A stretch of 64,000 nt of DNA from contig JAKPQM010000036.1 in the NCBI GenBank assembly GCA_029546925.1, positions 21,789 to 85,788 of the forward strand. Direction: 5' to 3'. Numbering within the stretch: the first letter of the stretch is position 1; each line of letters opens with the position of its first letter. The notes beneath the pieces were generated by a model, which worked only from the letters and a program-made list of their open reading frames with translations, ran no database searches and was not told the DNA's origin. Positions 26,484 through 35,593 of this stretch are shown one piece after another. The position numbers and the translations under genes were made by a program. The stretch is from Actinomycetes bacterium (lineage in GTDB: Bacteria; Actinomycetota; Coriobacteriia; Coriobacteriales; Atopobiaceae).

Positions 26484-26512
26484 CAGCGGGCAGCACGTTC
26501 ACGGACAAGACT

Positions 26513-26564
26513 CCCCTCGGCGGACTGCTTCATCTAAGATAAGGCTGTTTGCCGAGGGGTATTT
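26513..26564 (+). terminator. Terminator-like hairpin after the peroxidase gene
   Basis: CCCCTCGGC (26513-26521) pairs with GCCGAGGGG (26551-26559), followed by TATTTT. The loop is long (29 bases), so efficiency is uncertain. Confidence 0.55.
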
Positions 26565-26585
26565 TCAGATAGCGGGAAGAAGGAC

Positions 26586-27722
26586 ATGATGGCAGTTGAA
26601 CAGGCGGAAGGGCGCGAGACGCAGATCATCCGCACGAGCGTGGTCGGAATCGTCGCCAACGTGGCGCTCGCAGCGTTCAAGGCGGTTGTCGGCACACTCT
26701 CCTCGTCCATCGCCATCGTCCTCGATGCCGTCAACAACCTCTCCGACGCGCTGTCCTCCTTCATCACCATCCTAGGAACCAAACTCGCGGCCAAAGCTCC
26801 CGACCACAATCACCCCTATGGCCATGGACGCGCCGAATACCTCACGACCATCGTCATCGCGGTCATCGTGCTCGGCGCGGGTTTCTCCTCCTTCAAAGAG
26901 TCCATAGACCGCATCATCCACCCCGAGCAGTCGAGCTACGAGGCGGTGATGCTGCTCATCATCGCCGTCGCCGTTGTCGCCAAGATCGTTCTCGGCAGCT
27001 ACTTCAAGAAGCGCGGGCGGGCGCTCGACTCCGATACGCTCGTCGCCTCGGGTGCGGATGCCACCATGGACGCCCTCGTCTCATCTGCAACGCTCGCTGC
27101 AGCCCTTATCAACATGTTCACCGGACTGTCGCTCGAGGCGTGGCTCGGCATCGCGATCTCCATCCTCATCATCAAAGCCGGTTACGAGATCCTGCGCGAG
27201 GCGCTCGACAAGATCCTCGGCAAGCGCATCGATACCGATATCGCGATGGGCATCAAGGAGACCGTATGCGGGATCGACGGTGTGCTCGGCGCCTACGATC
27301 TCGTCCTCAACGACTACGGTCCCGAGAACGCCATGGGCAGCATCCATGTGGAGGTGGACGAGAATCTCACCGCCAAGGAGATCGACCGCATGACGCGCAG
27401 CATCCAGCAGGCAGTTCTCGCCAAACACCACATCTCCCTGCATACCGTGGGCATCTATTCGGTCAACACCGCCTGCAACGCCACCGATGACGTCGCCGCC
27501 ATCCGCGCCCAGCTCGACCAGATAGCCGCTGCGGAGCCCTACGTGCTGCAAACACACGGTCTCTACGTCGAAACGAACATCAAGACGGTGCTCCTCGATA
27601 TCGTCGTGAGCTTCGACGCGCCCGACCGCGAAGCCGTATGCGCACGCGTGGCGCAGGCTCTCGGCGAGGCCTTCCCCGCCTATCGATTCAAGACGACCTT
27701 GGATGCCGATATCAGCGACTGA
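26586..27722 (+). CDS. Cation diffusion facilitator metal exporter
   Basis: A 378-residue CDF-family transporter with six membrane helices in the first 210 residues and a cytosolic C-terminal dimerisation domain. The transport site is visible as LDAVNNLSD in helix 2 and SGADATMDAL in helix 5, and the His-rich loop KAPDHNHPYGHGRAEY follows helix 2. These proteins exchange Zn2+, Fe2+ or Mn2+ for protons; the DxxxD type of motif rather than HxxxD suggests Mn2+ or Fe2+ but does not prove it. The C-terminus is about 90 residues longer than minimal CDF proteins. Start is ATG 26586 or the adjacent ATG 26589. Confidence 0.9.
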   Translation: MMAVEQAEGRETQIIRTSVVGIVANVALAAFKAVVGTLSSSIAIVLDAVNNLSDALSSFITILGTKLAAKAPDHNHPYGHGRAEYLTTIVIAVIVLGAGFSSFKESIDRIIHPEQSSYEAVMLLIIAVAVVAKIVLGSYFKKRGRALDSDTLVASGADATMDALVSSATLAAALINMFTGLSLEAWLGIAISILIIKAGYEILREALDKILGKRIDTDIAMGIKETVCGIDGVLGAYDLVLNDYGPENAMGSIHVEVDENLTAKEIDRMTRSIQQAVLAKHHISLHTVGIYSVNTACNATDDVAAIRAQLDQIAAAEPYVLQTHGLYVETNIKTVLLDIVVSFDAPDREAVCARVAQALGEAFPAYRFKTTLDADISD

Positions 27723-27740
27723 CCGGCCCCGCTCGCATAG

Positions 27741-30002
27741 CTATCGGGAAAGGTGCCAGATGTCCTCGTCGTACTGGGCGATCGTGCGATCGGACGAGAA
27801 GAACCCCGCCTTGGCCACATTCACGAGCGCCTTACGCTCCCATGCGCGCTCGTCTTGGATGTCCGCAAGGACGCGCTCCTTCGTCGCGCAGTAGTCCGCG
27901 AAGTCGGGGAAGGTCATGAACCAGTCTTTGTGGATAAGCTCGGACTGCAGGCGGCCGAGGCTCTCCGCATCGCCCACGGCGAGCATCTCGGGTCCGGTGA
28001 GGAAGTCGACGGCCTCCTTGATAGCGCCGTCTCCCTCGTAGTATGCACTGGGGCTGTAGCCGCCCGTACGGTAGCGCTCGATCACGGTAGCGGAGTCGTC
28101 ACCGAAGCTGTAGATGTTATCCGGGCCCACAAGCTCTGCGATCTCGACATTGGCCCCATCCATGGTCCCCAAGGTCACGGCGCCGTTGAGCATGAACTTC
28201 ATGTTGCCCGTTCCCGATGCCTCCTTCGAGGCCAAGCTGATCTGCTCGGAGATGTCCGCAGCGGGGATGAGCCGCTCGGCAGCGGTCACGTTGTAGTTCT
28301 CGACCATGACCACCTGCAGATACGCGCTGGCAACGGGATCCTTAGCGATGACATCCCCCAAGCAGATGACGGCATGGATGATGTCTTTGGCAATAACGTA
28401 GGCAGGGGCAGCCTTTGCGCCGAAGATCACGGTCACCTTGCGCTGCGGCAGCTCCCCATCGAGGATGCGGCGGTATGCGCGAATGGCCCAGAGCAGGTTG
28501 AGCTGCTGGCGCTTGTACTCGTGCAGCCGCTTGACCTGCACGTCGAAAACCGAGTCGGGATCGATGGCAACACCTTGGTGCATGAGCATCCAGTCGGCGA
28601 AATGCTCCTTGTTAAGCCGCTTGACGAGAGCCAGCTCATGCAGGAAGTCCCCATCATCGACATGGGACAGGAGCATCTCCAGTTCCCCGGCATCGGTCTT
28701 CCAGCCTTCCCCGATCTTGGACGAGACGAGCTCGGCAAGCCTAGGGTTGCAGGACATCATCCAGCGGCGGAAGGTGATGCCGTTGGTCTTGTTGTTGAAC
28801 TTCTCGGGATAGATCTTGTAGAAGGGCGCGAGCTCGGTCTCCTTGAGAATCTGGGTGTGGAGCTCGGCCACGCCGTTGACGGAGTGGGAGAAGTGGATGT
28901 CGATGTTGGCCATGTGGACGTTGCCGTAATCGTCGATCACCTTCGTGAAGGGATCGTCCCCCCGCTTCGCGGCGATAGCATCGAGCTCTCGGATGATGGG
29001 CACGAGCTGCGGAACCGCACGCTCCAAATAGGATAGGGGCCACGTCTCGAGGGCCTCCGCGAGAATCGTGTGGTTCGTGTAGGCGCATACGCCCTGGACG
29101 ATGTCCAGCGCCTCCTCCGTGTCGATACCGCGCTCTCCCAGCAGCCTCACGAGCTCGGGAATGACCATCGTGGGGTGGGTGTCGTTGATCTGCACGACCG
29201 CATAGCCCGCAAGATCATGCAGGTTGCTGCCACGCTCTATGCACTCGTCGAGCATGAGTTGGGCCGCATTGCTCACCATGAAGTACTCTTGGTACACGCG
29301 CAAGATGCGACCTGCCTCGTCGGAGTCGTCGGGATAGAGGAAGAGCGTGAGGTTCTTCTCGACGTGGTTCTTATCGAAATTGATGCAGTTGTGGATGAGG
29401 CGCTCGTCTGCGGTATCGACGTCGAAGAGTCGCAGGCGCCCGCACTTCGAGCCATAGCCCGTGACATCCAGCTCGTACATGGTCGAGATCACGTCGAAGC
29501 CGCCGAAGCTCACCGTGTAGTGGCGGTCGCATCGGCGCATCCAGCTCTCGTGACCCCAGGCGAGCCAGTAGTCGGGCGACTCGAACTGCTTGCGCTCGGA
29601 GAAGCTCTGCCTGAAGAGCCCGCAGTGGTATGCGAGCCCCACGCCATCGGTCGGCAGCCCGAGCGTTGCGCAGGAGTCCATGAAGCAGGCTGCGAGACGG
29701 CCCAAGCCGCCGTTGCCCAACGACGGCTCGCGCTCGAATTCCTCGAGCTCGGCGAGGTCTTTGCCGGCCTGTGCGAGCTCCTCGCGCACGGAGTCGTAGA
29801 GTCCCAGGTTGATAAGGTTGTTGCTCAGCAGCTTTCCGATGAGAAATTCTGCGGAGATATAGTAGAGCTTCTTCTTGCCCTCGTTGTAGCCCTTCTCGCG
29901 GGCGGCATCGGAGCTCAGGTTGAGAAGCGCGTTGAAGAGCTCGAGGCTCGTGCATTTCGAGAGCGGCTTGCCAACGTAGGAAGCTAGGTGGAATTCGGTC
30001 AT
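27741..30002 (-). CDS. glgP: Glycogen/alpha-glucan phosphorylase
   Basis: A 753-residue GT35 phosphorylase releasing glucose 1-phosphate from alpha-1,4-glucans in the cytosol. The pyridoxal-phosphate motif EASGTGNMKFMLNGA carries the cofactor Lys, followed by TLGTMDGANVEI. The N-terminus has YYISAEFLIGKLL, EPSLGNGGLGRLAACFMDS and the DTHPTMVIPELVRLL segment. Length is slightly below the animal and E. coli enzymes (about 800-840) because the regulatory N-terminus is short. GGGAG precedes the ATG. It is transcribed away from the AraC regulator that starts 205 bp upstream, a likely controller. No other glycogen gene is in the window. Confidence 0.96.
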   Translation of the reverse strand: MTEFHLASYVGKPLSKCTSLELFNALLNLSSDAAREKGYNEGKKKLYYISAEFLIGKLLSNNLINLGLYDSVREELAQAGKDLAELEEFEREPSLGNGGLGRLAACFMDSCATLGLPTDGVGLAYHCGLFRQSFSERKQFESPDYWLAWGHESWMRRCDRHYTVSFGGFDVISTMYELDVTGYGSKCGRLRLFDVDTADERLIHNCINFDKNHVEKNLTLFLYPDDSDEAGRILRVYQEYFMVSNAAQLMLDECIERGSNLHDLAGYAVVQINDTHPTMVIPELVRLLGERGIDTEEALDIVQGVCAYTNHTILAEALETWPLSYLERAVPQLVPIIRELDAIAAKRGDDPFTKVIDDYGNVHMANIDIHFSHSVNGVAELHTQILKETELAPFYKIYPEKFNNKTNGITFRRWMMSCNPRLAELVSSKIGEGWKTDAGELEMLLSHVDDGDFLHELALVKRLNKEHFADWMLMHQGVAIDPDSVFDVQVKRLHEYKRQQLNLLWAIRAYRRILDGELPQRKVTVIFGAKAAPAYVIAKDIIHAVICLGDVIAKDPVASAYLQVVMVENYNVTAAERLIPAADISEQISLASKEASGTGNMKFMLNGAVTLGTMDGANVEIAELVGPDNIYSFGDDSATVIERYRTGGYSPSAYYEGDGAIKEAVDFLTGPEMLAVGDAESLGRLQSELIHKDWFMTFPDFADYCATKERVLADIQDERAWERKALVNVAKAGFFSSDRTIAQYDEDIWHLSR

Positions 30003-30207
30003 GATACAGATCTCCCAAGGTAGGCGTGAGTTGGGGGCAGCGCAGCGAGCGTTCTTCTCGCCCGATACCCATGAACTGCACTATACCCGCAATGATCATC
30101 ATATATCTTGTACAAACCCGCTATACTATTGCACAATACTATCATCCACACGGCCTCTCCGATCGGTAGGGCCAGAAGCGGATAGCACGGGCAAGGAGGC
30201 GGACGCC

Positions 30208-31119
30208 GTGGAGTACGACGAGTACGTGCAATACCGCGAGACCAAGCTGCACGAGCAGCCCGGCTTCGCCTACAACACCTACCTCTGCACCATCCCCCAA
30301 GATTTCGACCGTGTCGCTCCCCATTGGCACGACCAGATGGAAATCGTCTACATCAAGCGCGGAAGCGGCGCCGTATCGGTCGATTTCGAGCGGTATCCCG
30401 TGCGGGCGGGTTCGATCGTGGTGGTGTTGCCCGGCGAGATCCATGCCATAGAGGGTGACCCCGGAGTACGCATGGAATATGAGAATGTGATCTTCTCGCC
30501 CGCTATGCTCGGCGGGGGCGAGGAGGATGAGTGGTTCAGGGAGAATATCCTCGCACCGCTGCATGCGGGTACGCTGCGCCCACCGCGGCCCCTGCCCGAG
30601 GAGAGCACCCTCTACGAAGAAGCGAGAAAAGCCCTCGATGCCTCAGACGCCGTCTGCACGGATCGTCAGCCGGGATATTCGCTGCTCGTGAAGAGCAACC
30701 TCATGCTGCTGCTCCACGCCCTCTACACCTACCGCCCCGAAGGATCTCCCGCCCGGATCCCCCACCTGACCGAGCAGCTCAAGATGGTCCTCGAGGAGAT
30801 CCGGCTTCGCTATGGCGAGCCATTGAGCGTGGGCGATGCAGCGCGCCTTGCCGGCTATAGCGAGGCGCACCTCATGCGCGTCTTCAAGCAGGTGACCGGC
30901 CAGACTTTCGTGGGCTACCTCAACGACTACCGGCTCTCGGCAGCGAGTTATTTCCTGAGGAGGACGGATGACTCCGTGAGCCACATCGCCCGAAGTTGCG
31001 GGTTCGACAACCCCTCGTATTTCAACAGGAGGTTTAAGGCGCGCTACGGCGTCACGCCCGGCGCGTACCGCAAGGGTGCCGAAACTGGTGGGCCTGCCGT
31101 TGGATCCCCGGCCCTGTAG
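30208..31119 (+). CDS. AraC-family regulator divergent from glgP
   Basis: A 303-residue regulator with an N-terminal cupin sensor (HWHDQMEIVYIKRGSGAVSV, then VVVLPGEIHAIEG) and a C-terminal double HTH (GDAARLAGYSEAHLMRVFKQ and IARSCGFDNPSYFNRRFKARYGVTPGAYR). I placed the start at GTG 30208 because AAGGAGG lies just upstream and the protein then begins at the expected distance from the cupin; the open frame extends 69 codons further upstream through the promoter region. It is divergent from glgP, suggesting control of glucan breakdown, though the ligand is unknown. Confidence 0.88.
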   Translation: MEYDEYVQYRETKLHEQPGFAYNTYLCTIPQDFDRVAPHWHDQMEIVYIKRGSGAVSVDFERYPVRAGSIVVVLPGEIHAIEGDPGVRMEYENVIFSPAMLGGGEEDEWFRENILAPLHAGTLRPPRPLPEESTLYEEARKALDASDAVCTDRQPGYSLLVKSNLMLLLHALYTYRPEGSPARIPHLTEQLKMVLEEIRLRYGEPLSVGDAARLAGYSEAHLMRVFKQVTGQTFVGYLNDYRLSAASYFLRRTDDSVSHIARSCGFDNPSYFNRRFKARYGVTPGAYRKGAETGGPAVGSPAL

Positions 31120-31161
31120 CGGCTTCATCGAGGCTGTATCGCAGACCACCGGGAGACTCCC

Positions 31162-31650
31162 CTATCGTGCCGGCTCCCAGGCAAGACGGGAGACGATCTC
31201 CTCGGCACGCACGCCGTGGGGTATGAGCTCGATGGCACGCGGCGGCTCCTCGCCCGGATCGGCCACCCCATCGAGGCGCGTGAGGATGACGTCCAAGCGC
31301 TCGTCGCCGATCTCGTCGGAGAACTGCTCGCCCCATTCGATCACGCATACACCGTCTGCACCGAGCGCATCGAAGAGCCCCGTATCCTCCAGCTGGTCGG
31401 CATGCTCCAAGCGGTACAGATCGAAGTGGTTGAGATCGAGATCGCGCCCGTGATAGACCATCTGGATGGTGAAGGTGGGGCTGGTGACCGCCCCGTCGAC
31501 GCCGAGCGAGCGCGCGATGCCCTTGGCAAGCTGGGTCTTGCCGGCACCGAGATCGCCCGTGAGCACGAGCACGTCGCCGGGCCGGAGCGCCCGTCCCAGC
31601 TGCTCGCCGAGCGCGATGGTCTCCTCAGCCGTATGCGTGATGGCCCTCAT
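31162..31650 (-). CDS. tsaE: tRNA t6A synthesis ATPase TsaE
   Basis: A 162-residue P-loop ATPase (family length 140-165) that powers the TsaB-TsaD complex during t6A37 formation on tRNA. The Walker A motif is [10 protein letters not shown], followed by [25 protein letters not shown] and the VIEWGEQF segment typical of the family. The ATG at 31650 directly follows the stop of the uracil-DNA glycosylase gene (5 bases between), so it closes the acpS-nnr-alr-udg-tsaE operon. Its partners are encoded as one fused gene 5.9 kb away. Confidence 0.95.
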   Translation of the reverse strand: MRAITHTAEETIALGEQLGRALRPGDVLVLTGDLGAGKTQLAKGIARSLGVDGAVTSPTFTIQMVYHGRDLDLNHFDLYRLEHADQLEDTGLFDALGADGVCVIEWGEQFSDEIGDERLDVILTRLDGVADPGEEPPRAIELIPHGVRAEEIVSRLAWEPAR

Positions 31651-31655
31651 GGCTG

Positions 31656-32261
31656 CTATCCAGCCGGATGCTCGGCAAGCCACGCCCCCAGCATCTGCAT
31701 GTCGGCGCGCAGATCGTCGAGCCAATCGGGATGGTAGATCGTCGCCGCAGGGTGGAATGTGGGCATGACGATGAAATGCCCTGTCCGGTGGAAGCGGCCG
31801 CGGAGCTTGGTCACGCCCTGATCTGTCTTTAAGATGAACTGCGTGGCGAAATTGCCCAAGCACACGATCACATCGGGCCAGATACTGCGGATCTGCTCGC
31901 GCAGAAACGGCGCACAGGCCTCGATCTCCTCGGGTCTGGGATTGCGGTTGCCGGAGGGGCGGCACTTCACGACATTGGCGATGTAGATATCCTCGCGGCG
32001 CAGACCCGCTTCGGCGAGAAGACCGTTGAGCTTCTGGCCGGCAGCGCCGACGAAGGGCTCGCCTTGCAGATCCTCGTTGCGTCCGGGACCCTCTCCCACG
32101 AACATGACGCGCGCATGGGGGTTGCCCACCCCGAAGACCAGATTGGTGCGCGTCTCACCCAACGGGCAGAGATGGCAGTCGCCGAGGACGGCGCGCACTT
32201 CTTCGAGCGTGACCTCGCGGGGAGCTGGTTTTGGATGTCCGGGGATATGCAGGATGCTCAT
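31656..32261 (-). CDS. Family 4 uracil-DNA glycosylase
   Basis: A 201-residue glycosylase removing uracil from DNA. It shows the thermostable family 4 pattern: Fe-S cysteines CHLCPLG near the N-terminus and further Cys in ACAPFL and IVCLGNF; the uracil-pocket motif GEGPGRNED (family A motif GExPGxxED), [13 protein letters not shown], and the C-terminal HPAA motif (TFHPAAT). Length is normal (about 200). AAGGT precedes the ATG. It is separated from alr by 9 bases and from tsaE by 5, in the same operon. Confidence 0.94.
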   Translation of the reverse strand: MSILHIPGHPKPAPREVTLEEVRAVLGDCHLCPLGETRTNLVFGVGNPHARVMFVGEGPGRNEDLQGEPFVGAAGQKLNGLLAEAGLRREDIYIANVVKCRPSGNRNPRPEEIEACAPFLREQIRSIWPDVIVCLGNFATQFILKTDQGVTKLRGRFHRTGHFIVMPTFHPAATIYHPDWLDDLRADMQMLGAWLAEHPAG

Positions 32262-32270
32262 GGGAATACC

Positions 32271-33431
32271 TTACACGTAGATTTTCTCGAGACGCAAGCC
32301 GAAGTCGCACACGACCTCGTAGTTGATGGTACCGCGCTGGGCGGCGATCTCGTCGGCGGTGATGGTATCCGCGCCATCGGAGCCCATGATGGTCACCACG
32401 TCGCCCACCTCGATACCCGACACGGGCCTGTAGGCGCGCGCGCTGTTGACGTCCACGGCGAACATGCACTGATCCATGCAGATGTTGCCCACCTGACGGC
32501 AGCGCATACCCCTCACCAGCACGGATGTGTTGCCCGAAAGGGTGCGGGAGAGCCCGTCGGCATAGCCGATGGGAATCGTCGCGATCTGGATGTTCCGGCG
32601 CGGCACACGGTAGTTCATGCCGTAGCTCACACCATCGCCCACCTCAGGCCATACCACGCGCGTGACCTTGGCACGCACGCTCATCACCGGCTCGAGATCG
32701 ATACGCGGGACGGTGGTGTGCGCGGGATGCAGACCGTAGAGGCCGATGCCCACGCGCACCATGTCGTAGTGGCACTCGGGGTGCAAGATCGTGCCGGGAG
32801 TATTGTCGCAGTGCACGAGGCCCGGATCGAAACCCGCCTCGCGGAGTGCCTCGACGGCTTCATTGAAGCGCTTGAGTTGGAGCGTGAAATCCCAATCCGA
32901 GACCACATCGGCCGTGGCGAAGTGCGTGAACGTGCCCGCGCACTCCAACCCGCGGTGGAAATCGAAGAAGGAGCGCAGGTCGCATACCTCGCTCCACGAG
33001 ACGCCCGTACGCGTCATGCCTGTATCGATGGCCAGATGGTAGCGACCGATCTTATCGGCGGCTGCGGCAGCCTCGCCGAAGGCGAGCGCGAAATCGCCGG
33101 TGGAGACCGACGGCATGAGGTCATACTCCACGAGCACATCGACGCTCTCGACAGGGGGCTCGGAGAGGATGAGGACAGGGGCGGTGATGCCGCCCGCGCG
33201 CAGCTCCACCCCTTCGTCGACCGTGGAGACAGCCAACTGGTCGGCGCCGGCGGAGAGCATGGCCTTAGCGCAGGGGATGGCTCCGTGGCCGTAGGCGTCG
33301 GCCTTGACGACGGCCATGAGCTTCACGGAGCGGGCGAGAAGCGCTTTGAAAGCGCGGGCGTTGCGGCGGAGCGCGGCGAGATCGATCTCGACCCACGCCC
33401 AACGCGTCTGGGGAGCTTCTGCGTGCGCCAT
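32271..33431 (-). CDS. alr: Alanine racemase
   Basis: A 386-residue PLP enzyme making D-alanine for peptidoglycan. The cofactor Lys lies in MAVVKADAYGHG, the substrate-binding and catalytic Tyr in GVSYGMNYRVP, and the barrel ends IPIGYADGLSRTL and GNICMDQCMF are standard. The ATG at 33431 has GGGAGGCAGG close upstream; the frame extends 19 codons further without support. It follows nnr by 17 bases, so wall and repair genes share this operon. Confidence 0.97.
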   Translation of the reverse strand: MAHAEAPQTRWAWVEIDLAALRRNARAFKALLARSVKLMAVVKADAYGHGAIPCAKAMLSAGADQLAVSTVDEGVELRAGGITAPVLILSEPPVESVDVLVEYDLMPSVSTGDFALAFGEAAAAADKIGRYHLAIDTGMTRTGVSWSEVCDLRSFFDFHRGLECAGTFTHFATADVVSDWDFTLQLKRFNEAVEALREAGFDPGLVHCDNTPGTILHPECHYDMVRVGIGLYGLHPAHTTVPRIDLEPVMSVRAKVTRVVWPEVGDGVSYGMNYRVPRRNIQIATIPIGYADGLSRTLSGNTSVLVRGMRCRQVGNICMDQCMFAVDVNSARAYRPVSGIEVGDVVTIMGSDGADTITADEIAAQRGTINYEVVCDFGLRLEKIYV

Positions 33432-33448
33432 TTCCTGCCTCCCTGTCC

Positions 33449-35065
33449 TTACTCGCCATCCTGCATCAGGGTGTCGGGATAGTAGCAATGCTCCTCGATG
33501 GCATCGGTAGCCAAGCCGAGGACATCGATGATATCAGCAGCCATCACGCCGCGCGAACCGTAGCGTTCGGCCGCAACGGAGCCGGCATAGCCGTGGATCT
33601 CGCAGGCCAGCGAGCAAAGAAGCGGCAGGTTGCCGACCTCGCCGCCGTTCTGGGCGAGCAACGACGCGATGATGCCGCCCAGCACGTCACCCGAACCGGC
33701 GGTGGCAAGCGCGGCAGGACCGGGCTTGGGAAGGATAGCCTGTCCGACGCCCACGCAGCCCGTAGCGGAACCCTTGGCCACGATGACAAGCTCGGTACCG
33801 CCGTTTGACCAGATGATGCGGCGTGCAGCACTGAGCTGGCCCACGAGCGAATCGGGGGGATTCTCCATACCCACCAGACGACCGAGCTCGCCACGATGCG
33901 GGGTGAGCACGAGCGGATAGGCCCGGCGTGTTATCTCGGGATATTCGTCGAGCTTGCCCGACACGATGTGCGCAAGGCTGTTCAAGCCGTCTGCATCGAC
34001 GACGAGCGAGGCATCCGAGTTGAGCAGGACCGACATCACAGCATCCGTGCCCGCAGAAGTGCGCATGCCTGGACCGACGAGTGTTGCCGTATTGTTCGCG
34101 GCGAGCTTGGCGATGCGCTCGGCGGCGGCGGCAGAGAAGGTCCCGTCCGCATCGCACGGGAGCCCCACCACGGGAATCTCGAGCAGGTGGGTCTGGGCGA
34201 GGGCTGCAATCGATTCGGGAACGGCAAGGGTGACATAGCCGGCGCCGGCACGGGCGGCAGCCTTAGCCGCCATGATCGGGGCTCCTGGAAAGCGCGTGGA
34301 ACCTCCCACCACGAGCACCGATCCGCGTGAGAACTTATCGACGGCAGCACTCGGCTCTATGAGCACATCGAGGTAGTCGTCGAGCTCAGCGCGCCAAGCG
34401 ACGGGATCGGCCTCGAAAACAAACTGCTCGGTCTGCTCGGCGAGCGGAGCCACGACGATCTGGCCGCACACGTCGCGACCGCGATCGGCAAGGAGGCCCG
34501 GCTTCAAGGCGAGCATGGTCACAGTCAGGTCGGCAACCACGCAGGCTCCGGGCGTGGCACCGGTTTGGGCGGAGAGGCCGCTGGGCACGTCCACGGAGAC
34601 GACACGGGCACCGGAAGCGTTCAGGCAGTCGATCCAGATATCGAAGGGCGCGCGCGGTTCTCCATCGAAACCGGTGCCCAGTATGCAATCCAAGACCACA
34701 TCGGTCTTGTCGAGCAGGGCTTCGAGCTCGGGGCGCGCGGGGCCTACAACGATGGGCACGCCGGCATTCACCGCAGCCTGAGCGACCACGCGGGAAAGAT
34801 CTCCGCGCAGATCATCGGGGGCGACCGGCGTCACCACCTGGACGGCCCTGCCCTTCTCCTTGAGCATCTCGGCGGCAACCCAACCGTCGCCGCCGTTGTT
34901 GCCCGTGCCCACGAGCACGACGATGGTCCCGGCATCGGGAAGCGACATGACCTCCTGCGCGGCTGCATAGCCTGCGCGATGCATGAGTTCGGAGACGCTG
35001 ATGCCGGCGCGGGTGAGCGCGACTTCCACGCGTTTGACGTCCTCTACATTCAAGATCGGCTGCAT
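33449..35065 (-). CDS. nnr: Bifunctional NAD(P)H-hydrate epimerase/dehydratase
   Basis: A 538-residue fusion repairing hydrated NADH and NADPH. The N-terminal YjeF_N epimerase (about 1-215) has GTGNNGGDGWVAAEML and DCILGTGFDGEPR; the C-terminal ADP/ATP-dependent dehydratase (about 235-530) has VVGGSTRFPGAPIMAAKAA, LTPHRGELGRLVG and the nucleotide motif AGSGDVLGGIIASLLAQ. The ATG at 35065 has AGGAGG eight bases upstream and starts one base after the acpS stop, so the two are translationally coupled. This acpS-nnr-alr-tsaE order is common in Actinobacteria and Firmicutes. Confidence 0.96.
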   Translation of the reverse strand: MQPILNVEDVKRVEVALTRAGISVSELMHRAGYAAAQEVMSLPDAGTIVVLVGTGNNGGDGWVAAEMLKEKGRAVQVVTPVAPDDLRGDLSRVVAQAAVNAGVPIVVGPARPELEALLDKTDVVLDCILGTGFDGEPRAPFDIWIDCLNASGARVVSVDVPSGLSAQTGATPGACVVADLTVTMLALKPGLLADRGRDVCGQIVVAPLAEQTEQFVFEADPVAWRAELDDYLDVLIEPSAAVDKFSRGSVLVVGGSTRFPGAPIMAAKAAARAGAGYVTLAVPESIAALAQTHLLEIPVVGLPCDADGTFSAAAAERIAKLAANNTATLVGPGMRTSAGTDAVMSVLLNSDASLVVDADGLNSLAHIVSGKLDEYPEITRRAYPLVLTPHRGELGRLVGMENPPDSLVGQLSAARRIIWSNGGTELVIVAKGSATGCVGVGQAILPKPGPAALATAGSGDVLGGIIASLLAQNGGEVGNLPLLCSLACEIHGYAGSVAAERYGSRGVMAADIIDVLGLATDAIEEHCYYPDTLMQDGE

Positions 35066-35066
35066 C

Positions 35067-35591
35067 CTAAACCTCCTGAGACGATTGCGTTTCCTGGACG
35101 ATATGCTTGCTCTGCAGACGTTCAAGCTCGTCGATAACCGAACGGGCCTCCTTGAACGATGCCGCGAGTTCGGAAGCAGCATCGGCTTTCTCGTCTTGCT
35201 TGGGACGAACCCCGTCGGTCACGCATACGGCGTTGGCAACTGCCACATCATGGGTGTGGGAGAGCGAGAGGGCTATCTCGCGCACGCCCTGATCGGCGGC
35301 AATCTCTGCAGCGCGACCGGTGAGGATGGCAAAGGGGCGACCGTTCTCGCCGCGTCCGACCGACACATCGAGCAGGCCCACGCCATTCCCGAAACCGCAG
35401 CCCAAAGCCTTGAGGATGGCTTCGTGGGCAGCGAAACGGGCGGCATAGTGCTCGGCGGGGCGGGTGCAGCGAGCGCAATAGGCACGCTCCTCGGGCGTGA
35501 AGACGCGTTCGATGAAACGCGGATTGGTATCGAGCACGCGCTGCATGCGTGCGATCTCGAGCATATCCACACCGATCCCTGCAAGCTGCAT
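35067..35591 (-). CDS. acpS: Holo-acyl-carrier-protein synthase with C-terminal extension
   Basis: A 174-residue 4'-phosphopantetheinyl transferase activating acyl carrier protein. The catalytic landmarks are GIGVDMLEI with the Mg-binding Asp, and RFAAHEAILKALG with its Glu. The family usually has Lys in the position of His (KEA rather than HEA). The core ends near residue 127 (LSLSHTHDVAVANAVC); about 45 charged, helical residues follow that normal AcpS proteins (about 120-130) lack. It begins 2 bases after the glmS stop, so glmS and acpS are probably co-transcribed. Confidence 0.9.
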   Translation of the reverse strand: MQLAGIGVDMLEIARMQRVLDTNPRFIERVFTPEERAYCARCTRPAEHYAARFAAHEAILKALGCGFGNGVGLLDVSVGRGENGRPFAILTGRAAEIAADQGVREIALSLSHTHDVAVANAVCVTDGVRPKQDEKADAASELAASFKEARSVIDELERLQSKHIVQETQSSQEV

Positions 35592-35593
35592 GG

